DNA of 64,000 bases from SLSG01 sp964477035 (GCA_964477035.1 CAYZCW010000006.1:121356-185355), one strand, 5' to 3'. Positions 31,100 to 39,851 are shown, counted from the stretch's first letter. A program made the numbers and translations. The notes: generated by a model from the letters alone, not told the origin.

Positions 31100-33427
31100 A
31101 TGAGACAGTCTTACAAAAGAAAACCGCAGGCCACCCTGCGGATTGCCTTGTGTATCATGTTCCTCGGGCTGTATTCCCTTCCGGGATATAGCCAGGTCGT
31201 GATCAGCCAGGTATACGGGGGAGGCGGCAACTCAGGTTCCGTATACACCCACGATTTCATTGAATTGTTCAACAGGGGCAATACCGCCGTGGACCTCACC
31301 GGCTGGTCCGTGCAGTATGCCTCAGCCACTGGCACTACTTGGAGCAGGACAAACCTGGGCAGCCACACCCTTCAGCCCGGACAGTATTACCTGATTCAGC
31401 AAGCAGCAGGTTCTGGTGGAACCACCCCGCTGCCCACCCCGGATGCCACCGGGACCATCGCCATGGCTGCCACCAACGGCAAAGTGGCCCTGGTCAATAC
31501 CACCACAACACTCTCAGGGGCCTGCCCTACGGATGCCAGCATCGTGGACTTCGTTGGCTTTGGTACGGCCAACTGCTATGAAGGGGCAGGGGCGACACCT
31601 GTATTGAGCAATACCACGGCCGCCATCCGGGCCGACAACGGATGCACCGACACGGACGACAATGCGGCGGATTTCACCACCGGGGCGCCCACGCCCAGGA
31701 ATACGGCTTCTGTCTTTTACGTCTGCGGGGCCGGCACGCCTCCCTCCATCTCGAACATTGTGCAGACGCCCTCCTCAGGCATCATTTCAACCACCACGGT
31801 CTCTGTCTCTGCCGACGTGACCGCGGGAACTGCCGCCATCGATCATGTGGAGCTGCGCTGGGGCACCGCCTCCGGGGTCTATCCCGGCACCATCGGCATG
31901 ACCCTGGATGCCGGCAATACCTATGACACCGACAACGACATCCCGGCCCAGGCAGACGGCACCACGGTCTATTACATCATCTTCGCCGAGGATGAGGACG
32001 GACTGCAGTCGGCCTCCACCCAACAGTCCTACGAGGTGCGCAACCCGCGCTATGCCACCATCCCCTACTTCGAGGGCTTCGACCTGGACCTGGGAGATGC
32101 CTATGCCTACAGTGTTTCGGGAGATTCCAAGTGGTGGATCCACGATGAGTTCATGGACAACGGCTCGGCCCTGATGAACGGGTATGATTCGGGGGACGTG
32201 GAAGATGACTGGCTCGTGTTGCCGGGCTTCAACCTGGACCTGTCCGGCAACGAGGTCCTGCAGTTTGATACCCGCTACCGTTTTGGTATTGAAAATGCCG
32301 ACAACTACCTGAAACTGTTCTATTCGACCGATTATGCCGGGGTGGGCGACCCGAACGATGCCACCTGGACGGAGCTGGGCTTTGACAAACCCGCTGCGGC
32401 ATCCACCTGGGCCCCCTCGGGCGCCATCGACCTGTCGGGCATCAGCGGGAACAGTGTCTGGTTCGCTTTCCAGTACCGTTATGAGCCTGGCAATTACCGG
32501 GCCTGGCAGGTGGACAATGTCCTGGTTTACGAGGGCGGGACACCGGTGAATTACCCCACCCAGTTCAAGGCCACCGTGGAGTCCCTGACCTCCATCAGGC
32601 TGAGCTGGCAGGATGCCGTACCGCCTGCCACACATTATTTGATCAAGGGGTCCACCGGCGGGTTTGCCGGCATCACCGCCCCGGCAGACGGGACCATGAC
32701 AGCCGATGGTTTGCTGGTGCGCAATGTGCCCTTCGGGGTGGAAGAGGTGCTTCTGACCGGGCTCAACCCGAACACCCGCTATTATTTCAAGATCTTCCCC
32801 TACAACGGCGCCGGCGCGTCCGCCAGCTACCTGACCACCGAGCCGGTGCCCCTGGCTTCCGTCAGGACCACGGCCGACGGGGAGAACGTGGAGACCTTCG
32901 ACAACCTGCCTCTGACGGGATCCACCTATGTGGACGGCAGCTTCCTGGGCAACAACGGCATTACCTGGAATTACATCCATGTAACCGGAGCCCAGGACTA
33001 TGAGATCGACGGACAGGGCATGCTGCTGCGGCGTGTCAGCAGCGACAGCAAAATTGTCTCCATGCCCATTCCTGGTGGGATCAGCCGGTTCTCGGTCGAC
33101 CTGCGCAAGGCGTTTACCGGGAGCGGCGTCCGGCAGGTGGAGCTGTTCATCAACGGGGTGTCCTATGGCACCTCCATTGAATTCGGCGCGGGCAGCGGCT
33201 TGGATGATACCGTTCATAAGTTCGAGGTAACCGACATCAATGTGGCCGGAGAGGTGGTCATTGAACTCAGGAATATTTCCGCAAGTCAGATGGTCATCGA
33301 CAACCTCTCCTGGAGCCCCTACGAGGCACCCCCGGTGCCGGTGCCCCTGGGCCCGCTGGGGATCCTGCTGGCCATGGGGGCCATGCTGCTCTCGGGCGGC
33401 TGGTTCGCCCGCAGGAGAAAGGCCTAG
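31100..33427 (+). CDS. Lamin-tail-domain surface protein with CTERM-like C-terminal anchor
   Basis: A 775-residue exported protein. Signal peptide about 1-32 (basic start, core LCIMFLGLYSLPG, cleavage near GYSQVV). A lamin-tail domain covers about 33-200 (VISQVYGGGGNSG, FIELFNRGNTAVDLTGWSV). It is followed by an Ig-like part and a cleaved-adhesin/choice-of-anchor-like domain (about 315-490, FEGFDLDLGD, DDWLVLPGFNLDLSG). A fibronectin III-like domain (about 500-590) and a further beta-rich domain come next. The end is a proline-rich VPVPLGPLG, one hydrophobic helix and the basic tail WFARRRKA, a tripartite CTERM-like sorting signal rather than a T9SS domain. Function is unknown, probably adhesion or surface coating. 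Confidence 0.85.
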   Translation: MRQSYKRKPQATLRIALCIMFLGLYSLPGYSQVVISQVYGGGGNSGSVYTHDFIELFNRGNTAVDLTGWSVQYASATGTTWSRTNLGSHTLQPGQYYLIQQAAGSGGTTPLPTPDATGTIAMAATNGKVALVNTTTTLSGACPTDASIVDFVGFGTANCYEGAGATPVLSNTTAAIRADNGCTDTDDNAADFTTGAPTPRNTASVFYVCGAGTPPSISNIVQTPSSGIISTTTVSVSADVTAGTAAIDHVELRWGTASGVYPGTIGMTLDAGNTYDTDNDIPAQADGTTVYYIIFAEDEDGLQSASTQQSYEVRNPRYATIPYFEGFDLDLGDAYAYSVSGDSKWWIHDEFMDNGSALMNGYDSGDVEDDWLVLPGFNLDLSGNEVLQFDTRYRFGIENADNYLKLFYSTDYAGVGDPNDATWTELGFDKPAAASTWAPSGAIDLSGISGNSVWFAFQYRYEPGNYRAWQVDNVLVYEGGTPVNYPTQFKATVESLTSIRLSWQDAVPPATHYLIKGSTGGFAGITAPADGTMTADGLLVRNVPFGVEEVLLTGLNPNTRYYFKIFPYNGAGASASYLTTEPVPLASVRTTADGENVETFDNLPLTGSTYVDGSFLGNNGITWNYIHVTGAQDYEIDGQGMLLRRVSSDSKIVSMPIPGGISRFSVDLRKAFTGSGVRQVELFINGVSYGTSIEFGAGSGLDDTVHKFEVTDINVAGEVVIELRNISASQMVIDNLSWSPYEAPPVPVPLGPLGILLAMGAMLLSGGWFARRRKA

Positions 33428-33473
33428 CCTCCCTGCCGGCACAGCCGGGCAGAGGCCGGAAAAGCATCCGACG

Positions 33474-33514
33474 ATAAAAAAAACGGGTCCGTTGCCTGGT
33501 GGCGGCGGACCCGT
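33474..33514 (-). terminator. Intrinsic terminator of the DUF4199 gene
   Basis: ACGGGTCCG (33483-33491) pairs with CGGACCCGT (33506-33514). Read on the minus strand the hairpin is followed by a run of T. On the plus strand there is no T-run, so it serves mainly the leftward gene. Confidence 0.75.
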
Positions 33515-33564
33515 CTGGTTTGCGCGGTTGGACTGACAGACAGCCGGGGGAGGGGCCGTGGGAT

Positions 33565-34110
33565 CTACCCCTCCAGGGGATCCTTCTTCTTGAGGAAGAT
33601 GGAGGTGATCAGGGACATCACAAAGCCCAGGAAGGTATAGCTGAACACGGTGGAGATGGTCATCACCAGGGGGTTCACCATTTTTGTCACCATGTCCAAT
33701 TGCTGGTCGGTCATGTTCGGGTTGGCCTGCAGGGCGTTGGTCTCGGCCACCTGACGGGCCACGGCCAGGGCGTCCGGGGCGATGAGGGTGTAGAAAAGAT
33801 AGGTGAAGGCACCGGTGATCAGGGAGGCAAAAAAGATGGTGAGGGTGCCGAAACCCAGGGCGGCTCCGTAACTCAGAAAGCCTCCCCGGTATTCGTCCCG
33901 GAAGGCCTTGGTGCCGATGAGGATGCCGGCCAGCAGAAGGAGGTAGCCGATCCAGCCCACCCACTTGGCCTCCATCAGGTTGGCAAAATAGATCAGCAGG
34001 GTCAGCAGCATCAGGGCGATGGCCGTCAGGAGTCCGTAATAAAAAGCCGGCCTGGCCATGGGAGCGGCCTGGGGCTCGGGGGTCATTTCAATCGTTTCGT
34101 TGGTTTCCAT
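33565..34110 (-). CDS. DUF4199 domain-containing membrane protein
   Basis: A 181-residue inner-membrane protein with four predicted transmembrane helices: about 22-43, 51-66, 81-107 and 147-170. The N-terminal 18 residues are Glu/Pro-rich and likely cytoplasmic. The pattern KAFRDEYRGGFLSYGAALGFG (23-residue region ending near 90) and the C-terminal basic KKKDP match DUF4199, a Bacteroidota family of unknown function. It is monocistronic, with a TATTTTTG box upstream and a strong terminator downstream. Confidence 0.87.
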   Translation of the reverse strand: METNETIEMTPEPQAAPMARPAFYYGLLTAIALMLLTLLIYFANLMEAKWVGWIGYLLLLAGILIGTKAFRDEYRGGFLSYGAALGFGTLTIFFASLITGAFTYLFYTLIAPDALAVARQVAETNALQANPNMTDQQLDMVTKMVNPLVMTISTVFSYTFLGFVMSLITSIFLKKKDPLEG

Positions 34111-34133
34111 GTGGATTATTTATTTATACCCCG

Positions 34134-34141
34134 CAAAAATA
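34134..34141 (-). promoter_or_regulatory. Candidate -7 box (TATTTTTG) for the DUF4199 gene
   Basis: TAnnTTTG match 23 bases upstream of the ATG at 34110. Confidence 0.5.
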
Positions 34142-34183
34142 AGGAATAATCCATGACAAGGCTGGTATTTGACCGGGTTTTTG

Positions 34184-34191
34184 TATCTTTG
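34184..34191 (+). promoter_or_regulatory. Candidate -7 box (TATCTTTG) for SRP RNA
   Basis: TAnnTTTG match 4 bases before the first base of the predicted RNA, the right distance for a transcription start. Confidence 0.65.
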
Positions 34192-34195
34192 TACC

Positions 34196-34299
34196 GGGTA
34201 AGTCTGATACGACCAGCTCCCGCTGAACTCCCCCAGGACCGGAAGGTAGCAAGGGTAAGCGGTCGTAGCGGTGCGATATTCAGGCTTACTCTTTTTTTT
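34196..34299 (+). ncRNA. ffs: Signal recognition particle RNA, small (4.5S) type
   Basis: The RNA partner of Ffh in co-translational targeting of membrane proteins. The conserved Ffh-binding apical loop is visible as CCAGGACCGGAAGGTAGCAA (34234-34253). The ends form a helix: GTAAGTCTGA (34198-34207) pairs with TCAGGCTTAC (34280-34289). A T-run at 34292-34299 ends the transcript. At about 100 bases without an Alu domain, it is the small bacterial form. It lies between the DUF4199 and fsa genes. Confidence 0.93.
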
Positions 34300-34367
34300 G
34301 GCCCATTTTGATTATTTTTATTCCTGCATTTACAAGGTTTTCCATCTATTTTCAGACATTTTAAAAT

Positions 34368-35021
34368 ATGAAGTTTTTCATTGACACGGCCAACCTGGAT
34401 CAGATCCGAGAGGCCAACGATTTGGGCATCCTGGACGGGGTGACCACCAATCCTTCGCTGATGGCCAGGGAAGGCATCCGGGGAGAGGAGAACATCCTGA
34501 AGCATTACGTGGACATCTGCCGGATCGTGAAGGGGGATGTCAGTGCCGAAGTGCTCGCCACCGACCTGGAAGGCATCATCAGGGAAGGGGAGCGCCTGGC
34601 CGCCCTGCACCCCCAGATCGTGGTCAAAGTGCCCATGATCAGGGACGGCATCAAAGCCATCAAATATTTTTCCTCCAAGGGCATCAGGACCAATTGCACC
34701 CTGGTGTTTTCCGCCGGGCAGGCCATCCTGGCCGCCAAGGCCGGGGCCACTTACCTGTCGCCTTTCCTGGGCCGTCTGGATGATGTGTCGACCGATGGCA
34801 TCGAGCTGATCGAGCAGATCGTCCACATCTACCGCATGTATGATTTTGAGACCCAGGTGCTGGCGGCCAGCATCCGTCATTCCATGCACATTGTCCGCTG
34901 TGCCGAGGCCGGAGCCGACGTGGTCACCTGCCCGCTGGACCCCATCCTGGGGCTCCTGAAACACCCGCTGACCGATATCGGGCTGGCCAAATTCCTGGCG
35001 GACGCCCGGGGAGAAAAGTAA
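34368..35021 (+). CDS. fsa: Fructose-6-phosphate aldolase / small transaldolase
   Basis: A 217-residue TIM-barrel enzyme of the transaldolase family. It starts MKFFIDTANL and has GVTTNPSLMA (24-33), the Schiff-base Lys in VVKVPM (K87), and the segment TNCTLVFSAGQAILAAKAG. The short length is that of FSA/TalC, which cleaves fructose 6-phosphate or acts as transaldolase in the pentose phosphate pathway. The two activities cannot be separated by sequence alone here; the phenylalanine-rich start is shared by both. The gene follows SRP RNA and precedes the NfeD-type gene. Confidence 0.93.
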   Translation: MKFFIDTANLDQIREANDLGILDGVTTNPSLMAREGIRGEENILKHYVDICRIVKGDVSAEVLATDLEGIIREGERLAALHPQIVVKVPMIRDGIKAIKYFSSKGIRTNCTLVFSAGQAILAAKAGATYLSPFLGRLDDVSTDGIELIEQIVHIYRMYDFETQVLAASIRHSMHIVRCAEAGADVVTCPLDPILGLLKHPLTDIGLAKFLADARGEK

Positions 35022-35110
35022 TTCACAAAAGCCCTGTCAGCCTTCCGGCGGGTGGTACAGGTCACACAGTCCCCGGACCGGCTTCCCTTAACATTCCAAA
35101 TCCATCGCCC

Positions 35111-36493
35111 ATGAATGCAACCCGATTTGTATCGTTTTGGCTGGCAATGATGCTGATGGCGCTGCCGGGCCATGGCCAGCGGGAGGACCGCCTGACCCGC
35201 GTCATTGAAGAAAGCCCGGAGAAGACCTTCCTGGTCTATGTCTTCGAGATCAAGGAAGACATCGGTCCCCCGGCGGTGCGCCGGGCCCGCCTGGCTTTTG
35301 AGGAAGCCGACAGCCTGCAGGCCGATGTCGTCCTGCTCCACATGAATACTTACGGCGGACTGGTGGATGCGGCCGATTCGCTGCGCACGCGCATCATGCA
35401 GTCGCGTATCCCGGTCATCGTCTTCATCGACAACAACGCTGCTTCGGCCGGGGCCCTGATCTCCATTGCCGCCGACCGCATTTACATGCGCCCCGGCGGG
35501 AACATCGGGGCCGCGACGGTGGTGGACCAGTCGGGCGAGGTGGTGCCCGACAAATTCCAGTCCTATATGCGTTCCATGATGCGCTCCACGGCGGAGGCCA
35601 AGGGGCGCGATCCGGACATTGCCCAGGCCATGGTCGATCCGTCGATCGAGGTGCCCGGGGTCATTGAGGAGGGCAAGGTGCTGACCTTTACCGCCTCCGA
35701 GGCCATGCGATGGGGTTTTTGCGAAGGCCTGGCCGAGAACATCGGGGAGGTGCTGGACCTGGCAGGCCTGGGGAACCATGTCCTGGTGGAGCAGCAACTG
35801 CCCATGACCGAACGCATCATTGCCTTCCTGATCAGCCCGCTGGTGAGTGGGCTGTTGATCATGCTCATCCTGGGCGGGATCTATTTTGAGCTGCAGACAC
35901 CCGGCATAGGCTTTCCCATCCTGGTGGCCATTTCGGCCGCCCTGTTGTATTTTGCCCCCCTCTACCTGCAGGGGCTGACCACCCATTATGAGATCATCCT
36001 GTTCGTGCTGGGCATCATCCTGGTGGCCGTGGAACTGTTTGCCATCCCCGGCTTCGGGGTCACGGGTGTGCTGGGGGCTATATTGATTGTCAGTGGGTTG
36101 GCCCTGGGCATGGTGGGAAACCAGGGCTTTGACTTTACCGGGGTGCCGGCCGGTGACGTTGTCAAGGCTTTTCTGATTGTGATCATCGCCTTCTTCCTGT
36201 CCCTCACGGGCTCCTTCTACCTTGGCCGCAAGCTGTTCACCACCAGCCGTTTCGGAGAACTGGCCCTGCAGACCGTGCAGGACAAGGAACAGGGTTATAC
36301 CTCTGCCGATGCCGGCAGGAAGGCGCTCGTGGGCCAGACGGGCACGGCCTTCACCGTGCTGCGGCCGAGCGGCAAGGTAGAGATCGGCGATGACATTTAC
36401 GATGCGACCGCCCTGACGGGATACATCGACAAGGGAGAGACGGTCCGGGTGGTCAAATACGAAACCTCACAGATTTTTGTCGTAAAAAGCTGA
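35111..36493 (+). CDS. NfeD-type membrane serine protease (ClpP-like plus NfeD)
   Basis: A 460-residue membrane protein. Signal peptide about 1-22. A ClpP/crotonase-like protease domain (about 38-230) has the nucleophile Ser in NNAASAGALIS and the general-base Lys in STAEAKGRDPD. Four or five transmembrane helices follow (about 240-360), then a C-terminal OB-fold NfeD domain (about 385-460, VGQTGTAFTVLRPSGKVEIGDDIYDA over residues 401-426). Long-form NfeD proteins cleave stomatin-type partners and pair with them genetically, but no stomatin gene is adjacent. The next gene, pncB, begins 3 bases after the stop. Confidence 0.92.
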   Translation: MNATRFVSFWLAMMLMALPGHGQREDRLTRVIEESPEKTFLVYVFEIKEDIGPPAVRRARLAFEEADSLQADVVLLHMNTYGGLVDAADSLRTRIMQSRIPVIVFIDNNAASAGALISIAADRIYMRPGGNIGAATVVDQSGEVVPDKFQSYMRSMMRSTAEAKGRDPDIAQAMVDPSIEVPGVIEEGKVLTFTASEAMRWGFCEGLAENIGEVLDLAGLGNHVLVEQQLPMTERIIAFLISPLVSGLLIMLILGGIYFELQTPGIGFPILVAISAALLYFAPLYLQGLTTHYEIILFVLGIILVAVELFAIPGFGVTGVLGAILIVSGLALGMVGNQGFDFTGVPAGDVVKAFLIVIIAFFLSLTGSFYLGRKLFTTSRFGELALQTVQDKEQGYTSADAGRKALVGQTGTAFTVLRPSGKVEIGDDIYDATALTGYIDKGETVRVVKYETSQIFVVKS

Positions 36494-36496
36494 ACC

Positions 36497-37912
36497 ATGT
36501 TAGAATCCACAGCCATTTCCCCCCTGTACACCGACTACTATCAGCTGACAATGGCCAAGGGCTATTTCAAGGGCGGACACCACGAGGATCCGGCCTGTTT
36601 TGATTATTTCTTCAGAAAAATTCCTTTTTCCGGAGGCTATGTGGTCTTTGCCGGGCTCGGTGAGCTGATCCAACTCCTGGAAGGCCTGCGATTCTCGGAG
36701 GAAGACCTGTCTTATCTGCGCTCCATTGGCTTCGAGGAGGATTTCCTGGATTACCTGGGCGGTTTTCGCTTCCGGGGCAGCATTTACGGGATGCAGGAGG
36801 GGGAGGTCGTCTTTCCCTACGAGCCCATCCTGCGGGTGGAAGGCACCCTGCTGGAGACCCAGCTGGTGGAGACCCTTGTGTTGAATTGCCTGAACTTTCA
36901 GTCGCTGATCGCCACCAAGGCCAGCCGCATGCGCCGCTCGGCGGGCGACCGCGTCCTGAGCGATTTCGGGCTGAGACGGGCGCAGTCGTTCGGCGCCATG
37001 GGTGCCAGCCGTGCCGCCCTCATCGGGGGCTTCAACGCCACGTCCAATGTGCTGGCAGCCAAGTTGTATGGAGTACCGCCTGTGGGAACCATGGCCCATT
37101 CCTATGTGGAGAGTTTTCCGGACGAGCTGGAGGCCTTCCGGGCGTATGCCAGGATTTTTCCGGACCAGTGCACCCTGCTCGTGGACACTTACAACACCCT
37201 GAAAAGTGGTGTCCCCCACGCCATACAGGTGGCCCGTGAAATGGAGCAGGCCGGGCACCGCCTCAAGGGCATCCGCCTGGACAGCGGCGACCTTGCCTAC
37301 CTGGCAAAAAAGGCCCGGACCATGCTGGACGGGGCCGGACTGGATTACGTGAAGATCGTGGTTTCGAACCAGCTGGATGAATTCGTCATCAAGAGCCTGC
37401 TGGACCAGGAGGCACCGATCGACATTTTCGGGGTGGGCACCAACCTGGTCATCGGCAAGCCCGACGGGGCCCTGGACGGGGTGTACAAGCTGGCTTCGGC
37501 CGGCAACCGGCCGCGGCTCAAGATCTCGGAGAACCTGAAGAAGATCACCCTGCCCGGGGAGAAAAGGGTGCTGAGGTACCTGGATGCGGAAGGCAGGTTT
37601 TATGCCGATTGCATCGTGCTCCGGGACGAGTCCGGGTCCCGGCGGATGGTCCATCCCTTCGAAAGGGAAAAATCGCTGGACCTTTCCGGGCTCTCCTTCG
37701 AAGAAGTGTTCCATTGCCATATGTCGGACGGGAAGGCCGTCCATGGGCCGATTCCCCTGGACAAGCTCCGCGAAAGGGTGCAGGAGAGGATCCGGCAGTT
37801 GCCCGAAGAGCACAAGCGCTTCCATTATCCGCACATCTACAAAGTGGGTGTCTCTGAGAACCTGAGCAAGCTGCGGGATGAGTTGTACAAAAGTTACCTG
37901 AATTTTATTTAG
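36497..37912 (+). CDS. pncB: Nicotinate phosphoribosyltransferase
   Basis: Converts nicotinate and PRPP to nicotinate mononucleotide in NAD salvage. The 471-residue protein opens SPLYTDYYQLTMAKGY and has the family features FDYFFRKIPF, GLRRAQSFGAMGASRAALIGG over about 157-177, the active-site HSYVESFP, and LRLDSGDL-like IRLDSGDLAYLA and GVGTNL further down. It sits directly upstream of nicotinamidase, which provides its substrate. It is possibly cotranscribed with the NfeD-type gene, 3 bases upstream. Confidence 0.96.
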   Translation: MLESTAISPLYTDYYQLTMAKGYFKGGHHEDPACFDYFFRKIPFSGGYVVFAGLGELIQLLEGLRFSEEDLSYLRSIGFEEDFLDYLGGFRFRGSIYGMQEGEVVFPYEPILRVEGTLLETQLVETLVLNCLNFQSLIATKASRMRRSAGDRVLSDFGLRRAQSFGAMGASRAALIGGFNATSNVLAAKLYGVPPVGTMAHSYVESFPDELEAFRAYARIFPDQCTLLVDTYNTLKSGVPHAIQVAREMEQAGHRLKGIRLDSGDLAYLAKKARTMLDGAGLDYVKIVVSNQLDEFVIKSLLDQEAPIDIFGVGTNLVIGKPDGALDGVYKLASAGNRPRLKISENLKKITLPGEKRVLRYLDAEGRFYADCIVLRDESGSRRMVHPFEREKSLDLSGLSFEEVFHCHMSDGKAVHGPIPLDKLRERVQERIRQLPEEHKRFHYPHIYKVGVSENLSKLRDELYKSYLNFI

Positions 37913-37917
37913 TTTTG
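37910..37917 (+). promoter_or_regulatory. Candidate -7 box (TAGTTTTG) for pncA
   Basis: TAnnTTTG match that includes the pncB stop codon, 55 bases before the pncA ATG. It may allow pncA expression independent of pncB. Confidence 0.4.
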
Positions 37918-37971
37918 ACCTCCTGGGCCAGGCAGGCCCGGTATGTTGAATCCAGGAATCTTATTTTGATT

Positions 37972-38586
37972 ATGGATGCTTTGATTATTACTGATATACA
38001 GCATGACTTCCTGCCCGGCGGCGCCCTGGCCGTTGAGGGAGGAGACGAGATCATCCCTTTGGTGAACCGCCTGCAGGACAGGTTTCCTTTGGTGGTCGGT
38101 ACCCAGGACTGGCATCCGGCAGGCCATGGCAGCTTTGCTTCGGCGCATCCCGGCAAGAAGGTATTTGACCATACCAGCCTGTCCGGGGTCGATCAGATCC
38201 TTTGGCCAGACCATTGTGTGCAGGGAACCCGCGGGGCCGAAATGGCTGAAGGAGTGCACCAGGAGAAGATTGCCGCGGTCTTCCGCAAGGGAATGGATCC
38301 GTCCATCGACAGCTACAGTGCCTTTTACGACAACGGGCACCTGAAATCCACCGGACTGGCCGATTACCTGCGGGGAAACTGGGTGCAAAAGGTGTATTTC
38401 ACCGGACTGGCCGGGGATTTTTGCGTGGCCTATTCGGTCATTGATGCCATCAAGGAAGGATTTGACACCTACCTGGTGGAAGACGCCACCCGCCCGATCG
38501 ATCCCAAAGGCTTTGACATCATGAAGGAAAAGATCATCGCACTGGGGGGCAAGGTGATCTCCTCAGGCCAGCTGATGCGTTCCTGA
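37972..38586 (+). CDS. pncA: Nicotinamidase (bifunctional nicotinamidase/pyrazinamidase)
   Basis: Hydrolyses nicotinamide to nicotinate, feeding pncB just upstream. The 204-residue isochorismatase-like fold carries the catalytic triad: Asp in ITDIQHDF (D8), Lys in FRKGMDP (about 104) and the nucleophile Cys in LAGDFCVAYS (about 147). The metal-site residues are in TQDWHPAGH. The start at 37972 was chosen because the catalytic strand begins there; an upstream in-frame ATG at 37915 overlaps the promoter box. Confidence 0.96.
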   Translation: MDALIITDIQHDFLPGGALAVEGGDEIIPLVNRLQDRFPLVVGTQDWHPAGHGSFASAHPGKKVFDHTSLSGVDQILWPDHCVQGTRGAEMAEGVHQEKIAAVFRKGMDPSIDSYSAFYDNGHLKSTGLADYLRGNWVQKVYFTGLAGDFCVAYSVIDAIKEGFDTYLVEDATRPIDPKGFDIMKEKIIALGGKVISSGQLMRS

Positions 38587-38620
38587 GACAGGGCTGCAGG
38601 CCCCTTCTCCCAACCAATCC

Positions 38621-39568
38621 ATGGCAATCCGGTCCATACCCATCCCGAATTCACGCCTCACCGAAGGAGATACCCACCCATTCGCGATCCTGAAGGTCAT
38701 ATCCCTGGGTGAAGGGGAAGACTGGTTTGTCCTGCAGGACCCCCTCGGGTATAAGATCCTGATGCCCCAATGGTATTACCGGGATTATGGCTTTGAGCCC
38801 GGGCAAACCATCTCCTGCCGCATCGACAAAATCAACTGCAACGGCCGCATGTTTCTGGAACCCAGACATCCCCACTACGAGGAGGGCCAGGCCTATTCAT
38901 TCGAGGTGACGGGCAGCGGGCACCGCATCAACATCCTCGACCAGGATGAATACTACCTTCAGGTGTCGGATGTGTTTGGCAACCACTGGGAGGTGCTTAC
39001 CACCCATGCGGGCCAGGTGGACCTGCCCCCCCCACAGATCCGCTGCCTGGTCAAGCGCATCAAGAAAGGCCGCCTGTTTCTGCTGATGGAAGGGCAGGAA
39101 GCGGCCGGAGGGGGTCTGGCAACCGGGAGATCATACCGGTTCAGCGTCATTGATGAACGGATCAATCCGGAAGACGGCCATTCGTACTACATACTGGAGG
39201 ACCCCACCGGTGGCAGGCACCTGTTGCGAAAGAAGTATTACGTGCATTACGGGCTGGGCAAGGGGCAGGAGGTGGTGTGCCGGGTGGGCAGGCTGGGCAC
39301 CGAGGGGCTGTATGCCCTGGAGCCCGATCACCCCTGTTACCGGACGGGGGAAGTGGCCGCGTTTGATGTGGCCCGGCTGGAGGAACTGGTCTTTTCTGAT
39401 GGGTACCGGCAGCCGGTGCTCGTCCTGAAAGATTGCTTCGGGGAAGAGGTGAAAGTTCACCTGAGCCAGGACGACGCCGTCCGCATGGCCCGGAAGCAAT
39501 CGGTACGCGGCCTGGTGAAGGACATCCGGAAGAGCCGGCTGGAGCTGGATGTGACCACCCTTACATGA
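38621..39568 (+). CDS. Protein of four tandem OB-like repeats, unknown function
   Basis: A 315-residue soluble protein without signal peptide or membrane helix. I do not recognise a named family. It consists of four repeats of about 77 residues (about 14-88, 88-165, 166-242 and 243-315). Each has a DxxG turn (LQDPLG 38, VSDVFG 115, LEDPTG 192, LKDCFG 269) and, 25-30 residues later, a strand pair of the type CRIDKI-NGRMFLEP (66-81), CLVKRIKKGRLFL (142-154), CRVGRL-EGLYALEP (220-235) and GLVKDIRKSRLELD (297-310). Repeats 1 and 3 also end with the motif HP-Y-G. The pattern suggests S1/cold-shock-like OB folds binding nucleic acid, which is inference. It converges with the DUF721 gene, overlapping by 8 bases. 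Confidence 0.8.
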   Translation: MAIRSIPIPNSRLTEGDTHPFAILKVISLGEGEDWFVLQDPLGYKILMPQWYYRDYGFEPGQTISCRIDKINCNGRMFLEPRHPHYEEGQAYSFEVTGSGHRINILDQDEYYLQVSDVFGNHWEVLTTHAGQVDLPPPQIRCLVKRIKKGRLFLLMEGQEAAGGGLATGRSYRFSVIDERINPEDGHSYYILEDPTGGRHLLRKKYYVHYGLGKGQEVVCRVGRLGTEGLYALEPDHPCYRTGEVAAFDVARLEELVFSDGYRQPVLVLKDCFGEEVKVHLSQDDAVRMARKQSVRGLVKDIRKSRLELDVTTLT

Positions 39569-39851
39569 GGCGCACTTCCTCCACCAGGGTCTGGTCCAGC
39601 TCCTGGTTGATCATGTCTGCAATTTTCTTTTTGCCGTAAGAGAGCTCCTGCCTCAGGGCGGGCGAATTCAGGGTAATGGTGAGCACGCCCTTGCGGAAAG
39701 CCACCGCTGTGGTGTAGCGGGCGATATGCGATCCCATGGCCTTTTCCCAAAGGGCCGCGATGCGGGTCTCGGCCATCTTCTCCTCCAGGTGGTGTGTCTG
39801 CAGAAACTCCCGGATGGCTTCCCCCAGGCTCTGCTGGTTGCTCTTTTTCAT
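39561..39851 (-). CDS. DUF721/DciA-like protein
   Basis: A 96-residue basic protein of the DUF721 family, related to DciA, the ancestral loader of the replicative helicase DnaB. The KH-like core is seen as LWEKAMGSHIARYTTAVAFRKG over residues 33-54, VLTITLNSPALRQELSYGKKK over about 55-75, and a terminal helix. It overlaps recF by 4 bases (ATGA), so translation is coupled. Whether it loads helicase here is inferred from the family. The start at 39851 follows from this overlap. Confidence 0.87.
   Translation of the reverse strand: MKKSNQQSLGEAIREFLQTHHLEEKMAETRIAALWEKAMGSHIARYTTAVAFRKGVLTITLNSPALRQELSYGKKKIADMINQELDQTLVEEVRLM

Noticed and set aside
31787..33964. A 725-codon open frame antisense to the lamin-tail gene and beyond
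   Set aside because: Low-complexity Gly/His/Val composition, no family features, and it crosses the terminator at 33474-33514.
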